Assembly: GCF_963662255.1 (NCBI RefSeq)
Contig: NW_026912178.1
Coordinates: 2,108,001-2,172,000 of the forward strand
Source: Cinclus cinclus
Taxonomy: Eukaryota; Chordata; Aves; Passeriformes; Cinclidae
DNA length: 64,000 nt
Direction of reading: 5' to 3'
Below the pieces are notes generated by a model, which did not search any database, was not told where the DNA came from, and saw only the letters and a list, made by a program, of their open reading frames with translations. A program made the position numbers and the translations under genes. Positions 25,321 to 38,800 of the stretch are shown here, piece by piece; the first letter of the stretch is position 1, and the number at the start of each line of letters is the position of its first letter.

Positions 25321-26150
25321 GACACCACAGAGGTTAAGAGAAGCAAGGAACCATTGTGACCCAAGGGAGGCTAACAATCTAATGATCCTTTGTGACACCA
25401 GGGTGCCCAAAAGAGCCAGGGATGAATCGTGAAAGCATGGGGCCCAATAAAAACCTGGTACAATTACGCCACCATGGAGGCCAAGAATCAAATGATTCAT
25501 GGTGACATCAAGTGGCCTAAAAGGGCATGGGATGCATTGTGACACCACAGGGGTTAAGAGAAGCAAGGAACCATTGTGACCCAATGGAAGATAACATTCT
25601 AATGATCCCTTGTGACACCCATGGGCCTAAAAGGACATGGGATGAATTGTGAAAGAACAGGCGTTAAGAGAAGCAAGGAACGATTGTGACCAATAGAGGC
25701 TAATATTCTACTCATCCCTTGTGACGCCACGGGGCATAAAAGGGCCCTGGATGAATTGTGAAAGCATGGTTCCCAATAAACACATGGAAATATTACGACA
25801 CCATGAAGGCCAAGAATCAAATGATTCATTGTGACATCAAGTGACCTAAAAGGTCATGGGATGCATTGTGACACCACAGGGGTTAAGAGAAGCAAGGAAC
25901 CATTGTGACCCAATGCAGGCTAACAATCTAATGATCCCTTGTGGCACCAGGGGGTATAAAAAGGGCCAGGGATGGATTGTTTCAGCACGGGGACCAATAG
26001 AAGCAAGGATCTATTATGCCACCATGGAGGCCAACCATCAAATGATTCATTGTGACATCAAGTGGCCTAAAAGGGCTTGGAATGCATTGTGACACCACAG
26101 AGGTTAAGAGAAGCAAGGAACCATTGTGACCCAAGGGACGCTAACAATCT
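25321..26150. repeat. 7.5-monomer (1,651-bp) duplication, copy 1
   Basis: Matches 26972 to about 27800 at offset 1,651 bp. The offset equals six normal monomers plus one 1.5-length monomer. Shared private variants include GGTGCCCAAAAGAGCC and ATTCATGGTGACATC. The copy edges are approximate, since neighbouring monomers are similar anyway. Confidence 0.8.
25536..25864 (+). repeat. 1.5-length monomer (329 bp, nine sub-repeats), copy 1
   Basis: Unit order is A 25536-25572, B 25573-25609, a C/F-like unit 25610-25645 (CATGGGCCTAAAAGGACATGG), an A/D-like unit 25646-25682, a B-like unit 25683-25718, C 25719-25754, D 25755-25791, E 25792-25827 and F 25828-25864. Three extra units are present, so the register slips by half a monomer. 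This is what an exchange between C of one copy and F of another would give. Confidence 0.88.
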
Positions 26151-26971
26151 AATGATCCATTGTGACACCAGGGGTTGTAATAGGGCCAGGGATGAATTGA
26201 GAAAGCATGGGGCACAATAAAAACATTGAAATATTATGCCACCATGGAGGCCAAGAATCAAATGATTCATTGTGACATGAAGTGGCCTAAAAGTGCATGG
26301 AATACATTGTGACACCACAGAGGTTAAGAGAAGCAAGGAACCATTGTGACCCAATGCAGGCTAACAATCTAATGATCCCTTGTGACACCAATGGTCCTAA
26401 AAGTGCCGGGGATGAATTGTGAAAGAATGGGGCCCAATTGAAACCTGGTACAATTAAGCCACCATGGAGGCCAGGACTCAAATGATTCATTGTAACACCA
26501 AGTGGCCTAAAAGGGCTAGGAATGCATTGTGACACCACAGAGGTTAAGAGAAGCAAGGAACCATTGAGACCCAATGCAGGTTAACAATCTAATGATCCCC
26601 TGTGACACCAGGGGTTATAAAAAGGGCCAGGGATGGATTGTGACAGCACGGGGACCAATAGAAGCAAGGATATATTATGCCAACATGGAGGCCAAGAATC
26701 AAATGATTCATTGTGACATCAAGTGGCCTAAAAGGGTATGGGATGCATTGTGACACCACAGAGGTTAAGAGAAGCAAGGATCCATTGTGACCCAATGCAG
26801 GCTAACAATCTAGGAATCCCTTTTGACACCAGGGGGCGCAAAAGGACCACGGATGAACTGTGAGAGCATGGGGACCTATAGAAGCAAGGATCTATTATGA
26901 CACCATGAAGGCCAAGAATCAAATGATTCATTGTGACATCAAGTGGCCTAAAAGGGCATGGGATGCACTGT

Positions 26972-27800
26972 GACACCACAGAGGTTAAGAGAAGCAAGGA
27001 ACCATTGTGACCCAAGGGAGGCTAACAATCTAATGATCCTTTGTGACACCAGGGTGCCCAAAAGAGCCAGGGATGAATCGTGAAAGCATGGGGCCCAATA
27101 AAAACCTGGTACAATTACGCCACCATGGAGGCCAAGAATCAAATGATTCATGGTGACATCAAGTGGCCTAAAAGGGCATGGGATGCATTGTGACACCACA
27201 GGGGTTAAGAGAAGCAAGGAAACATTGTGACCCAATGGAAGATAACATTCTAATGATCCCTTGTGACACCCATGGGCCTAAAAGGACATGGGATGAATTG
27301 TGAAAGAACAGGCGTTAAGAGAAGCAAGGAACGATTGTGACCAATAGAGGCTAATATTCTACTCATCCCTTGTGATGCCACGGGGCATAAAAGGGCCCGG
27401 GATGAATTGTGAAAGCATGGTTCCCAATAAACACATGGAAATATTATGACACCATGAAGGCCAAGAATCAAATGATTCATTGTGACCTCAAGTGACCTAA
27501 AAGGTCATGGGATGCATTGTGACACCACAGGGGTTAAGAGAAGCAAGGAACCATTGTGACCCAATGCAGGCTATCAATCTAATGATCCCTTGTGGCACCA
27601 GGGGGTATAAAAAGGGCCAGGGATGGATTGTTTCAGCACGGGGACCAAGAGAAGCAAGGATCTATTATGCCACCATGGAGGCCAACCATCAAATGATTCA
27701 TTGTGACATCAAGTGGCCTAAAAGGGCTTGGAATGCATTGTGACACCACAGAGGTTAAGAGAAGCAAGGAACCATTGTGACCCAAGGGAGGCTAACAATC
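26972..27800. repeat. 7.5-monomer (1,651-bp) duplication, copy 2
   Basis: Partner of 25321-26150. It diverges after about 27800, where its B/C junction reads GATCCCTTGTGGCACC and copy 1 reads GATCCATTGTGACACC. Confidence 0.8.
27187..27515 (+). repeat. 1.5-length monomer (329 bp), copy 2
   Basis: Same nine-unit order as 25536-25864, at offset 1,651 bp, with few differences. Two are TpG here where copy 1 has CpG (27376-27377 against 25725-25726, and 27447-27448 against 25796-25797). The surrounding monomers are copied too. Confidence 0.88.
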
Positions 27801-30800
27801 TAATGATCCCTTGTGGCACCAGGGGTTGTAATAGTGCCAGGGATGAATTGTGACAGCATGGGGCCCAATAAAAACCTGGTACAATTACGCCACCATGGAG
27901 GCCAAGAATCAAATGATTCATTGCGACATCAAGTGGCCTAAAAGGGCATGGGATGCATTGTGACAACACAGGGGTTAAGAGAAGCAAGGAACCATTGTGA
28001 CCCAATGCAGGCTAACAATCTAAGAATCCCTTTTGACACCACGGGGCGCAAAAGGACCACGAATGAACTGTGACAGCATGGGGACCTATAGAAGCAAGGA
28101 TCTATTATGACACCATGAAGGCCAAGAATCAAATGATTCATTGTGACATCAAGTGGCCTAAAAGGGCTTGGAATGCATTGTGACACCACAGAGGTTAAGA
28201 GAAGCAAGGAACCATTGTGACCCAATGGAGGCTAACAATCTAATGATCCATTGTGACACCAGGGGTTGTAATAGGGCCAGGGATGAATTGTGAAAGCATG
28301 GGGCACAATAAAAACATGGAAATATTATGACACCATAGAGGCGAAGACTGAAATGATTCATTGTAACACCAAGTGGCCAAAAAGGGCTTGGAAGGCATTG
28401 TGACATCACAGAGGTTAAGAGAAGCAAGGATCCATTGTGACCCAAAGCAGGCTAACAATCTAAGAATCCCTTTTGACACCAGAGGGCGGAAAAGTACCAC
28501 GGTTGAACTGTGACAGCATGGGGACCTATAGAAGCAAGGATCTATTATGACACCATGAAGGCCAAGAATCAAATGATTCATTGTGACATCAAGTGGCCTA
28601 AAAGGGCTTGGAATGCATTGTGACACCACAGAGGTTAAGAGAAGCAAGGAACCATTGTGACCCAATGCAGGCTAACAATCTAATGATCCCTTGTGACACC
28701 AGGGGGCCCAAAAGGTCCAGGGATGAATTGTGAAAGCATGGGGCCCAATTAAAACCAGGTACAATTACGCCACTATGGAGGCCAAGAATCAAATGATTCA
28801 TTGTGGCATCAAGTGGCCTAAAAGGGCTTGGAATGCATTGTGACACCACAGAGGTTAAGAGAAGCAAGGAACCATTGTGACCCAATGCAGGCTAACAATC
28901 TAAGAATCCCTTTTGTCCCCAGGGGGCGCAAAAGGACCACGGATGAACTGTGACAGCATGGGGACCTATAGAAGCAAGGGTCTATTATGACACCATGAAG
29001 GCCAAGAATCAAATGATTCATTGTGACATCAAGTGGCCTAAAAGGGCTTGGAATGCATTGTGACACCACAGGGGTTAAGAGAAGCAAGGAACCATTGTGA
29101 CCCAATGGAGGCTAACAATCTAATGATCCCCTGTGACACCAGGGGTTGTAATAGGGCCAGGGATGAATTGTGAAAGCATGGGGCACAATAAATCATGGAA
29201 ATATTATGACACCATAGAGGCCAAGACTCAAATGATTCATTGTAACACCAAGTGGCCTAAAAGGGCATGGGATGCATTGTGACACCACAGAGGTTAAGAG
29301 AAGCAAGGAACCATTGTGACCCAATGCAGGCTAACACTCTAATGATCCCTTGTGACACCAGGGGTTGCAAAAGGGCCAGGGATGAATTGTGAAAGCATGG
29401 GGCCCAATTAAAACCAGGTACAATTACGCCACCATGAAGGCCAAGAATCAAATGATTCATTGTGACATCAAGTGGCCTAAAAGGGCTTGGAATGCATTGT
29501 GACACCACAGAGGTTAAGAGAAGCAAGGATCCATTTTGGCCCAATGGAGACTAACAATCTAATGATCCCTTGTGACACCAGGGGTTGTAATAGGGCCAGG
29601 GATGAATTGTGAAAGCATGGGGACCAATTAAAACCAGGTACAATTACGCCACCATGAAGGCCAAGAATCAAATGATTCATTGTGGCATCAAGTGGCCTAA
29701 AAGGGCATGGGATGCATTGTGACAGCACAGGGGTTAAGAGAAGCAAGGATCCATTGTGGCCCAATGGAGGGTAATAATCCCTGGATCCCATTTGACACCA
29801 GGGGGCGTAAAAGGGCCAGGGATGAATTGTGACAGCATGGGGCCCAATAGAATAAAGGAACCATTATGATAACAGGGAGGCCAAGAATCAAATGATTCAT
29901 TGTGACATCAAGTGGCCTAAAAGGGCATGGGATGCATTGTGACACCACAGGGGTTAAGAGAAGCAAGGAACCACTGTGACCCAATGGAGGCTATCAATCT
30001 AATGATCCCTTGTGGCACCAGGGGGTATAAAAAGGCCCAGTGATGGATTGTTACAGCGCGGGGACCAATAGAAGCAAGGATCTATTATGCCAATATGGAG
30101 GCCAAGAATCAAATGATTCATTGTAACATGAAGTGGCCAAAAAGTGCATGGGATGCATTGTGACACCACAGGGGTTAAGAGAAGCAAGGAACCACTGTGA
30201 CCCAAGGGAGGCTATCAATCTAATGACCCCTTGTGGCACCAGGGGGTATAAAAAGGGCCAGGGATGGATTGTTGTAGCACGGGGACCAATAGAAGCAAGG
30301 ATCTATTATGCCACCATGGAGGCCAACCATCAAATGATTCATTGTGTCATCAAGTGGCCTAAAAGGGCATGGGATGCATTGTGACACCACAGGGGTTAAG
30401 AGAAACAAGGCACTATTGTGACCCAATGCAGGCTAACAATCTAATGATCCCCTGTGGCACCAGGGGTTGTAAAAGGGCCAGGGATGAATTGTGAAAGCAT
30501 AGGGCCCAATAAAGACTTGGAAATATTATGACACCATAGAGGCCAAGAATCAAGTGATTCATTGTAACACCAAGCGGCCTAAAAGTGCATGGGATGCATT
30601 GTGACACCATAGAGGTTAAGAGAAGCAAGGAACCATTGTGACCCAAGGGAGGCTAACAATCTAATGATCCCTTGTAACACCAGGGTTTGTAATAGGGCCA
30701 GGGATGAATTGTGACAGCATGGGGCCCAAATAAAACCTGGTACAATTATGCCACCATGGAGGCCAAGACTCAAATGATTCATTGTAACACCAAGTGGCCT

Positions 30801-33800
30801 AAAAGGGCATGGGATGCATTGTGACACCACAGGGGTTAAGAGAAGCAAGGAACCATTGTGACCCAATGTATGTTCACAATCTAACGATCTCTTGTGGCAC
30901 CAGGGTGTATAAAAATGGCCAGGGATGGATTGTGACAGCATGGGGCCCAACAGAAACAAGGAACCATTACGACACCATAGAGGCCAAGAATCAAATGGTT
31001 CATTGTGACATCAAGTGGCCTAAAAGGGCATGGGATGCATTGTGACACCACAGAGGTTAAGAGCAGCAAGGAACCATTGTTACCCAAGGGAGGCTTGCAA
31101 TCTAATGATCCATTGTGACACCAGGGGTTGTAATAGGGCCAGGGATGAATTGTGAAATATGGGGCCCAATAGAAGCAAAGATCTATTATGCCACCATGGA
31201 GGCCAAGTATCAAATGATTCATTGTGACACCAAGTGGCCTAAAAGGTCATGGGATGCATTGTGACACCACAGAGTTTAAGAGAAGCAAGGAACCATTGTG
31301 ACCCAAGGGAGGCTAACAATCTAATGATCCCTTGTGACACCAGGGGTTGTAATAGGGCCAGGGATGAATTGTGACAGCATGGGGCCCAATAGAAACAAGG
31401 ATCTATTATGCCACCATGGAGGCCAAGAATCAAATGATTCATTGTGACATCAAGTGGCCTAAAAGGGCATGGGATGCATTGTGACACCACAGGGGTTAAG
31501 AGAAGCAACGATCCATTGTGACCCAGTGGAGGGTAATAATCCCAGGATGCCATTTGACACCAGGGGGCTTTAAAGGGCCAGGGATGAATTGTGACAGCAT
31601 GGGGCCCAATAGAAACAAGGAACCATTATGCCACCATGGCGGCCAAGAATCAAATGATTCATTGTGACATCAAGTGGCCTAAAAGGGCATGGGATGCATT
31701 CAGACACCACTGAGGTTAACAGAAGCAAGGCACTATTGTGACCCAATGCAGGCTAACAATCTAATGATCCCTTGTGACACCAGGGTTTGTAAAAGGCCCA
31801 GTGATGGATTGTTACAGCACGGGGACCAATAGAAGCAAGGATCTATTATGCCACCATGGAGGCCAAGAATCAAATGATTCATTGCGACATCAAGTGGCCT
31901 AAAAGGGCATGGGATGCATTGTGACACCACAGGGGTTAAGAGAAGCAAGGAACCATTGTGACCCAATGCAGGCTAACAATCTAATGATCCCTTGTGGCAC
32001 CAGGGGGTATAAAAAGGGTCAGGGAGGGATTGTTGTAGCACGGGAACCAATAGAATCAAGGAACGATTTTGCCACCATGGAGGCCAAGAATCAAATGATT
32101 CATTGTGACATCAAGTGGCCTAAAAGGGCATGGGATGCATTGTGACACCACAGGGGTTAAGAGAAGCAAGGCACTATTGTGACCCAATGCAGGCTAACAA
32201 TCTAATGATCCCTTGTGACACCAGGGGTTGTACTGGGGCCAGGGATGAATTGTGACCTCATGGGGCCCAATAGAAACAAGGAGCGATTATGACACCATCG
32301 AGGCCAAGAATCAAATGATTCATTGTGACATCAAGTGGCCTAAAAGGGCATGGGATGCATTGTGATACCACAGAGGTTAAGAGAAGCAAGGAACCATTGT
32401 GACCCAAGGGAGGCTAACAATCTAATGATCCCTTGTGACACCAGGGTTTGTAATAGGGCCAGGGATGAATTGTGAAAGCATGGGGCCCAATAGAAGCAAA
32501 GATCTATTATGCCACCATGGAGGCCAAGAATCAAATGATTCATTGTTACACCAAGTGGCCTAAAAGGGCATGGGATGCATTGTGACACTACAGAGGTAAA
32601 GAGAAGCAAGGAACCATTGTTACCCAAGGGAGGCTAACAATCTAATGATCCCTGTTGACACCAGGGGTTGTAATAGGGCCAGGGATGAATTGTGACGGCA
32701 TGGGGCCCAATAGAAACAAGGAGCGATTATGACACCATGGAGGGCAAGAATCAAATGATTCATTGTGACATCAAGTGGCCTAAAAGGGCATGGGATGCAT
32801 TGTGACACCACAGGGGTTAAGAGAAGGAAGGAACCATTGTGACCCAAGGGGGGCTAACAATCTAATGATCCCTTGTGACACCAGGGTTTGTAAAAGGGCC
32901 AGGGATGAATTGTGAAAGCATGGGGCCCAATAAATACATGGAAATATTATGACACCATAGAGGCCAAGACTCAAATGATTCATTGTAACACCAAGTGGCC
33001 TAAAAGTGCATGGGATGCATTGTGACACCACAGAGGTTAATAGAAGCAAGGAACCATTGTGACCCAATGCAGGCTAACAATCTAATGATCCCTTGTGACA
33101 CCAGGGTTTGTAAAAGGCCCAGTGATGGAATGTTACAGCACGGGGACCAATAGAAGCAAGGATCTATTATGCCACCATGGAGGCCAAGAATCAAATGATT
33201 CATTGTGACATCAAGTGGCCTAAAAGGGCATGTGATGCATTGTGACACCACAGGGGTTAAGAGAAGCAAGGAACCATTGTGACCCAATGCAGGCTAACAA
33301 TCTAATGATCCCTTGTGGCACCAGGGGGTATAAAAAGGCCTAGTGATGGATTGTTACAGCACGGGGACCAATAGAAGCAAGGATCTATTATGCCACCATG
33401 GAGGCCAAGAATCAAATGATTCATTGTGACATCAAGTGGCCTAAAAGGGCATGGGATGCATTGTGACACCACAGGGGTTAAGAGAAACAAGGCACTATTG
33501 TGACCCAATGCAGGCTAACAATCTAATGATCCCTTGTGGCACCAGGGGTTGTAAAAGGGCCAGGGATGAATTGTGAAAGCAAGGGGCGCAATAAAGACTT
33601 GGAAATATTATGACACCATAGAGGCCAAGAATCAAGTGATTCATTGTAACACCAAGTGGCCTAAAAGGGCATGGGATGCATTGTGACACCATAGAGGTTA
33701 AGAGAAGCAAGGAACCATTGAGACCCAATGCAGGCTAACAATCTAATGATCCCTTGTGGCACCAGGGGGTATAAAAAGGGCCAGGGATGGATTGTTACAG

Positions 33801-35440
33801 CACGGGGACCAATAGAAGCAAGGATCTATTATGCCACCATGGAGGCCAAGAATCAAATGATTCATTGTGACATCAAGTGGCCTAAAAGGGCATGGGATGC
33901 ATTGTGACACCACAGGGGTTAAGAGAAGCAAGGAACCTTTGTGACCCAAGGGAGGCTAACAATCTAATGGTCCCTTGTGACACCAGGGGTTTTAAAAGTG
34001 CCAGGGATGAATTGTGAAAGCATGGGGCCCAATAAAGACATGGAAATATTATGACACCATAGAGGCCAAGAATCAAATGGTTCATTGTAACATCAAGTGG
34101 CCTAAAAGGGCATGGGATGCATTGTGACACCACAGAGGTTAAGAGAAGCAAGGCACCATTGTGACCCAATGCAGGCTAACAATCTAATGATCCCTTGTGA
34201 CACAAGGGTTTGTAAAAGGCCCAGTGATGGAATGTTACAGCACGGGGACCAATAGAAGCAAGGATCTATTATGCCACCATGGAGGCCAAGAATCAAATGA
34301 TTCATTGTGACATCAAGTGGCCTAAAAGGGCATGGGATGCATTGTGACACCACAGTGGTTAAGAGAAGCAAGGAACCATTGTGACCCAAGGGAGGCTAAC
34401 AATCTAATGATCCCTTGAGGCACCAGGGGGTATAAAAAGCATCAGGTATGGATTGTTACAGCACGGGGAACAATAGAATCAAGGAAAGATTATGCCACCA
34501 TGGAGGCCAAGCATCAAATGATTCATTGTAAAATGAAGTGGCCAGAAAGTGCATGGGATGCATTGTGACACCACAGAGGTTAAGAGAAGCAAGGAGCCAT
34601 TGTGACCCAAGGGAGGCTAATAATCTAATGATCACCTGTGGCACCAGGGTTTGTAATAGGGCCAGGGATGAATTGTGAAAGCATGGAGCCAAGAAAAACA
34701 TGGAAACATTTTGACACCATAGAGGCCAAGACTCAAATGATTCATTGTAACACCAAGTGGCCTTAAAGGGCATGGGATGCATTGTGACACCACAGACGTT
34801 AAGAGAAGCAAGGAACCATTGTGACCCAAGGGAGGCTAACAATCTAATGATCCCCTGTGACACCAGGGGTTGTAATAGGGCCAGGGATGAGTTGTGAATG
34901 CATGGGGCACAATTAATCATGGAAATATTATGACACCATGGAGGCCAAGACTCAAATGATTCATTGTAACACCAAGTGGCCTTAAAGGGCATGGGATGCA
35001 TTGTGACACCACAGAGGTTAAGAGAAGCAGGGAACCATTGTGACCCAATGCAGGCTAACAATCTAAGAATCCCTTTTGACACCAGGGGGTATAAAAAGGA
35101 CCACGGATGAACTGTGACAGCATGGGGACCTATAGAAGCAAGGATCTATTATGACACCATGAAGGCCAAGAATCAAATGATTCATTGCGACATCAAGTGG
35201 CCTAAAAGGGCTTGGAATGCATAGTGACACCACAGAGGTTAAGAGAAGCAAGGAACCATTGTGACCCAAAGCAGGCTAACAATCTAATGATCCCCTGTGA
35301 CACCAGGGGTAGTAATAGGGCCAGGGATGAATTGTGAAAGCATGGGGCCCAAGAAGAACATGGAAACATTATGACACCATAGAGGCCAAGACTCAAATGA
35401 TTCATTGTAGCACCAAGTGGCCTTAAAGGGAATGGCATGC

Positions 35441-35660
35441 ATTGTGACACCACAGGGGTTAAGAGAAGCAAGGAACCATTGTGACCCAATGCAGGCTAAC
35501 TATCTAAGAATCCCTTTTGACACCAGGGGGCGCAAAAGGACCACGGATGAACTGTGACAGCATGGGGACCTATAGAAGCAAGGATCTATTATGACACCAT
35601 GAAGGCCAAGAATCAAATGATTCATTGTGACATCAAGTGGCCTAAAAGGGCTTGGGATGC
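35441..35660 (+). repeat. Representative 'GCGCAAAAG' class monomer (220 bp)
   Basis: C reads GGGGGCGCAAAAGGACCACGG and D reads CTGTGACAGCATGGGG then ACCTATAGAAGC. B usually has TCTAAGAATCCC just upstream. I see this class only from about 24.5 kb onward. It is a main component of the 7.7-7.9-kb units between 33.5 and 52 kb. It also brings a GCGC pair of CpG-type steps not found in the TATA class. Confidence 0.82.
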
Positions 35661-35879
35661 ATTGTGACACCACAGAGGTTAAGAGAAGCAAGGAACCATT
35701 GTGACCCAAGGGAGGCTAACAATCTAATGATCCCCTGTGACACCAGGGGTTGTAATAGGGCCAGGGATGAATTGTGAAAGCATGGGGCACAATTAATCAT
35801 GGAAATATTATGACACCATAGAGGCCAAGACTCAAATGATTCATTGTAACACCAAGTGGCCTTAAAGGGCATGGGATGC
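35661..35879 (+). repeat. Representative 'AATTAATCATGG' class monomer (219 bp)
   Basis: C has TTGTAATAGGGCC and D has GGGGCACAATTAATCATGG, one base shorter than the AATAAA class it resembles. F usually carries CCTTAAAGGGC. It tends to sit next to GCGCAAAAG-class monomers in the 33-52-kb units (e.g. near 39970, 43500, 47680, 50100, 50990). Confidence 0.8.
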
Positions 35880-38800
35880 ATTGTGACACCACAGAGGTTA
35901 AGAGAAGCAGGGGACCATTGTGACCCAATGCAGGCTAACAATCTAAGAATCCCTTTTGACACCAGGGGGCGCAAAAGGACCACGGATGAACTGTGACAGC
36001 ATGGGGACCTATAGAAGCAAGGATCTATTATGACACCATAGAGGCCAAGAATCAAATGATTCATTGTGACATCAAGTGGCCTAAAAGGGCATGGGTTGCA
36101 TTGTGACACCACAGAGGTTAAGAGAAGCAAGGCACCATTGTGACCCAATGCAGGCTAACAATCTAATGATCCCCTGTGACACAAGGGTTTGTAAAAGGAC
36201 CAGTGATGGAATGTTACAGCATGGGGACTAATAGAAGCAAGGATCTATTATGCCACCATGGAGGCCAAGAATCAAATGATTCATTGTGACATCAAGTGGC
36301 CTAAAAGGGCATGGGATGCATTGTGACACCACAGGGGTTAAGAGAAGCAGGGAACCATTGTGACCCAATGCAGGCTAACAATCTAATGATCCCTTTTGAC
36401 ACCAGGGGGTATAAAAAGGACCACGGATGAACTGTGACAGCATGGGGACCTAGAGAAACAAGGATCTATTATGCCACCATGGAGGCCAAGAATCAAATGA
36501 TTCATTGTGACATCAAGTGGCCTAAAAGGGCTTGGAATGCATAGTGACACCACAGGGGTTAAGAGAAGCAAGGAACCATTGTGACCCAAAGCAGGCTAAC
36601 AATCTAATGATCCCCGTTGACACCAGGGGTAGTAATAGGGCCAGGGATGAATTGTGAAAGCATGGGGCCCAAGAAAAACATGGAAACATTATGACACCAT
36701 AGAGGCCAAGACTCAAATGATTCATTGTAGCACCAAGTGGCCTTAAAGGGAATGGGATGCATTGTGACACCACAGGGGTTAAGAGAAGCAAGGAACCATT
36801 GTGACCCAATGCAGGCTAACAATCTAAGAATCCCTTTTGACACCAGGGGGCGCAAAAGGACCACGGATGAACTGTGACAGCATGGGGACCTATAGAAGCA
36901 AGGATCTATTATGACACCATGAAGGCCAAGAATCAAATGATTCATTGTAACACCAAGTGGCCTTAAAGGGCATGGGATGCATTGTGACATCACAGAGGTT
37001 AAGAGAAGCAGGGGACCATTGTGACCCAATGCAGGCTAACAATCTAAGAATCCCTTTTGACACCAGGGGGCGCAAAAGGACCACGGATGAACTGTGACAG
37101 CATGGGGACCTATAGAAGCAAGGATCTATTATGACACCATAGAGGCCAAGAATCAAATGATTCATTGTGACATCAAGTGGCCTAAAAGGGCATGGGTTGC
37201 ATTGTGACACCACAGAGGTTAAGAGAAGCAAGGCACCATTGTGACCCAAGGGAGGCTAACAATCTAATGATCCCTTGTGACACAAGGGTTTGTAAAAGGC
37301 CCAGTGATGGAATGTTACAGCACGGGGACCAATAGAAGCAAGGATCTATTATGCCACCATGGAGGCCAAGAATCAAATGATTCATTGTAAAATGAAGTGG
37401 CCAGAAAGTGCATGGGATGCATTGTGACACCACAGAGGTTAAGAGAAGCAAGGAGTCATTGTGACCCAAGGGAGGCTAATAATCTAATGATCCCCTGTGA
37501 CGCCAGGGGTTGTAATAGGGCCAGGGATGAATTGTGAAAGCATGGAGCCCAAGAAAACATGGAAACATTTTGACACCATAGAGGCCAAGACTCAAATGAT
37601 TCATTGTAACACCAAGTGGCCTTAAAGGGCATGGGATGCATTGTGACACCACAGAGGTTAAGAGAAGCAGGGAACCATTGTGACCCAATGCAGGCTAACA
37701 ATCTAAGAATCCCTTTTGACAGCAGGGGGTATAAAAAGGACCACGGATGAACTGTGACAGCATGGGGACCTATAGAAGCAAGGATCTATTATGACACCAT
37801 GAATGCCATGAATCAAATGATTCATTGTGGCATCAAGTGGCCTAAAAGGGCTTGGAATGCATAGTGACACCACAGAGGTTAAGAGAAGCAAGGAACCATT
37901 GTGACCCAAAGCAGGCTAACAATCTAATGATCCCCTGTGACACCAGGGGTAGTAATAGGGCCAGGGATGAATAGTGAAAGCATGGGGCCCAAGAAAAACA
38001 TGGAAACATTATGACACCATAGAGGCCAAGACTCAAATGATTCATTGTAACACCAAGTGGCCTTAAAGGGCATGGGATGCATTGTGACACCACAGGGGTT
38101 AAGAGAAGCAAGGAACCATTGTGACCCAATGCAGGCTAACAATCTAAGAATCCCTTTTGACACCAGGGGGCGCAAAAGGACCACGGATGAACTGTGACAG
38201 CATGGGGACCTATAGAAGCAAGGATCTATTATGACACCATGAAGGCCAAGAATCAAATGATTCATTGTGACATCAAGTGGCCTAAAAGGGCTTGGAATGC
38301 ATTGTGACACCACAGAGGTTAAGAGAAGCAAGGAACCATTGAGACCCAATGCAGGCTAACAATCTAATGATCCCTTGTGGCACCAGGGGGTATAAAAAGG
38401 GCCAGGGATGGATTGTTATAGCACGGGAACCAATACAAGCAAGGATCTATTATGCCACCATGGAGGCCAAGAATCAAATGATTCATTGTGACATCAAGTG
38501 GCCTAAAAGGGCATGGGATGCATTGTGACACCACAGGGGTTAAGAGAAAGTAGGCACTATTGTGACCCAATGCAGGCTAACAATCTTATGATCCCTTGTG
38601 GCACCAGGGGTTGTAAAAGGGCCAGGGATGAATTGTGAAAGCATGGGGCGCAATAAAGACTTGGAAATATTATGACACCATAGTGGCCAAGAATCAAGTG
38701 ATTCATTGTAACACCAAGTGGCCTAAAAGGGCATGGGATGCATTGTGACACCATAGAGGTTAAGAGAAGCAAGGAACCATTGAGACCCAATGCAGGCTAA

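Larger units (their letters stand above)
24271..33459. repeat. Region II: mixed monomer classes, no gene
   Basis: About 42 monomers. The GCGCAAAAG, AATTAATCATGG-like and AAAACCTGG classes first appear here and are mixed with older types. From about 30.0 kb TATA and AATAAA classes return. The 1,651-bp duplication with its 1.5-length monomers lies inside. Monomers near 24720 and 29120 share a run at an offset of about 4,400 bp (20 monomers). I see nothing other than satellite. Confidence 0.8.

Noticed and set aside
30579..30959. 126-codon minus-strand frame, longer than its neighbours
   Set aside because: It crosses almost two monomers by chance loss of stops; its content is the usual repeat peptide in shifting frames.
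34456..35082. 208-codon minus-strand frame
   Set aside because: It spans nearly three monomers, including the 219-bp class, and is explained by variant monomers lacking stops. Its counterpart in the 7,707-bp copy is broken up.
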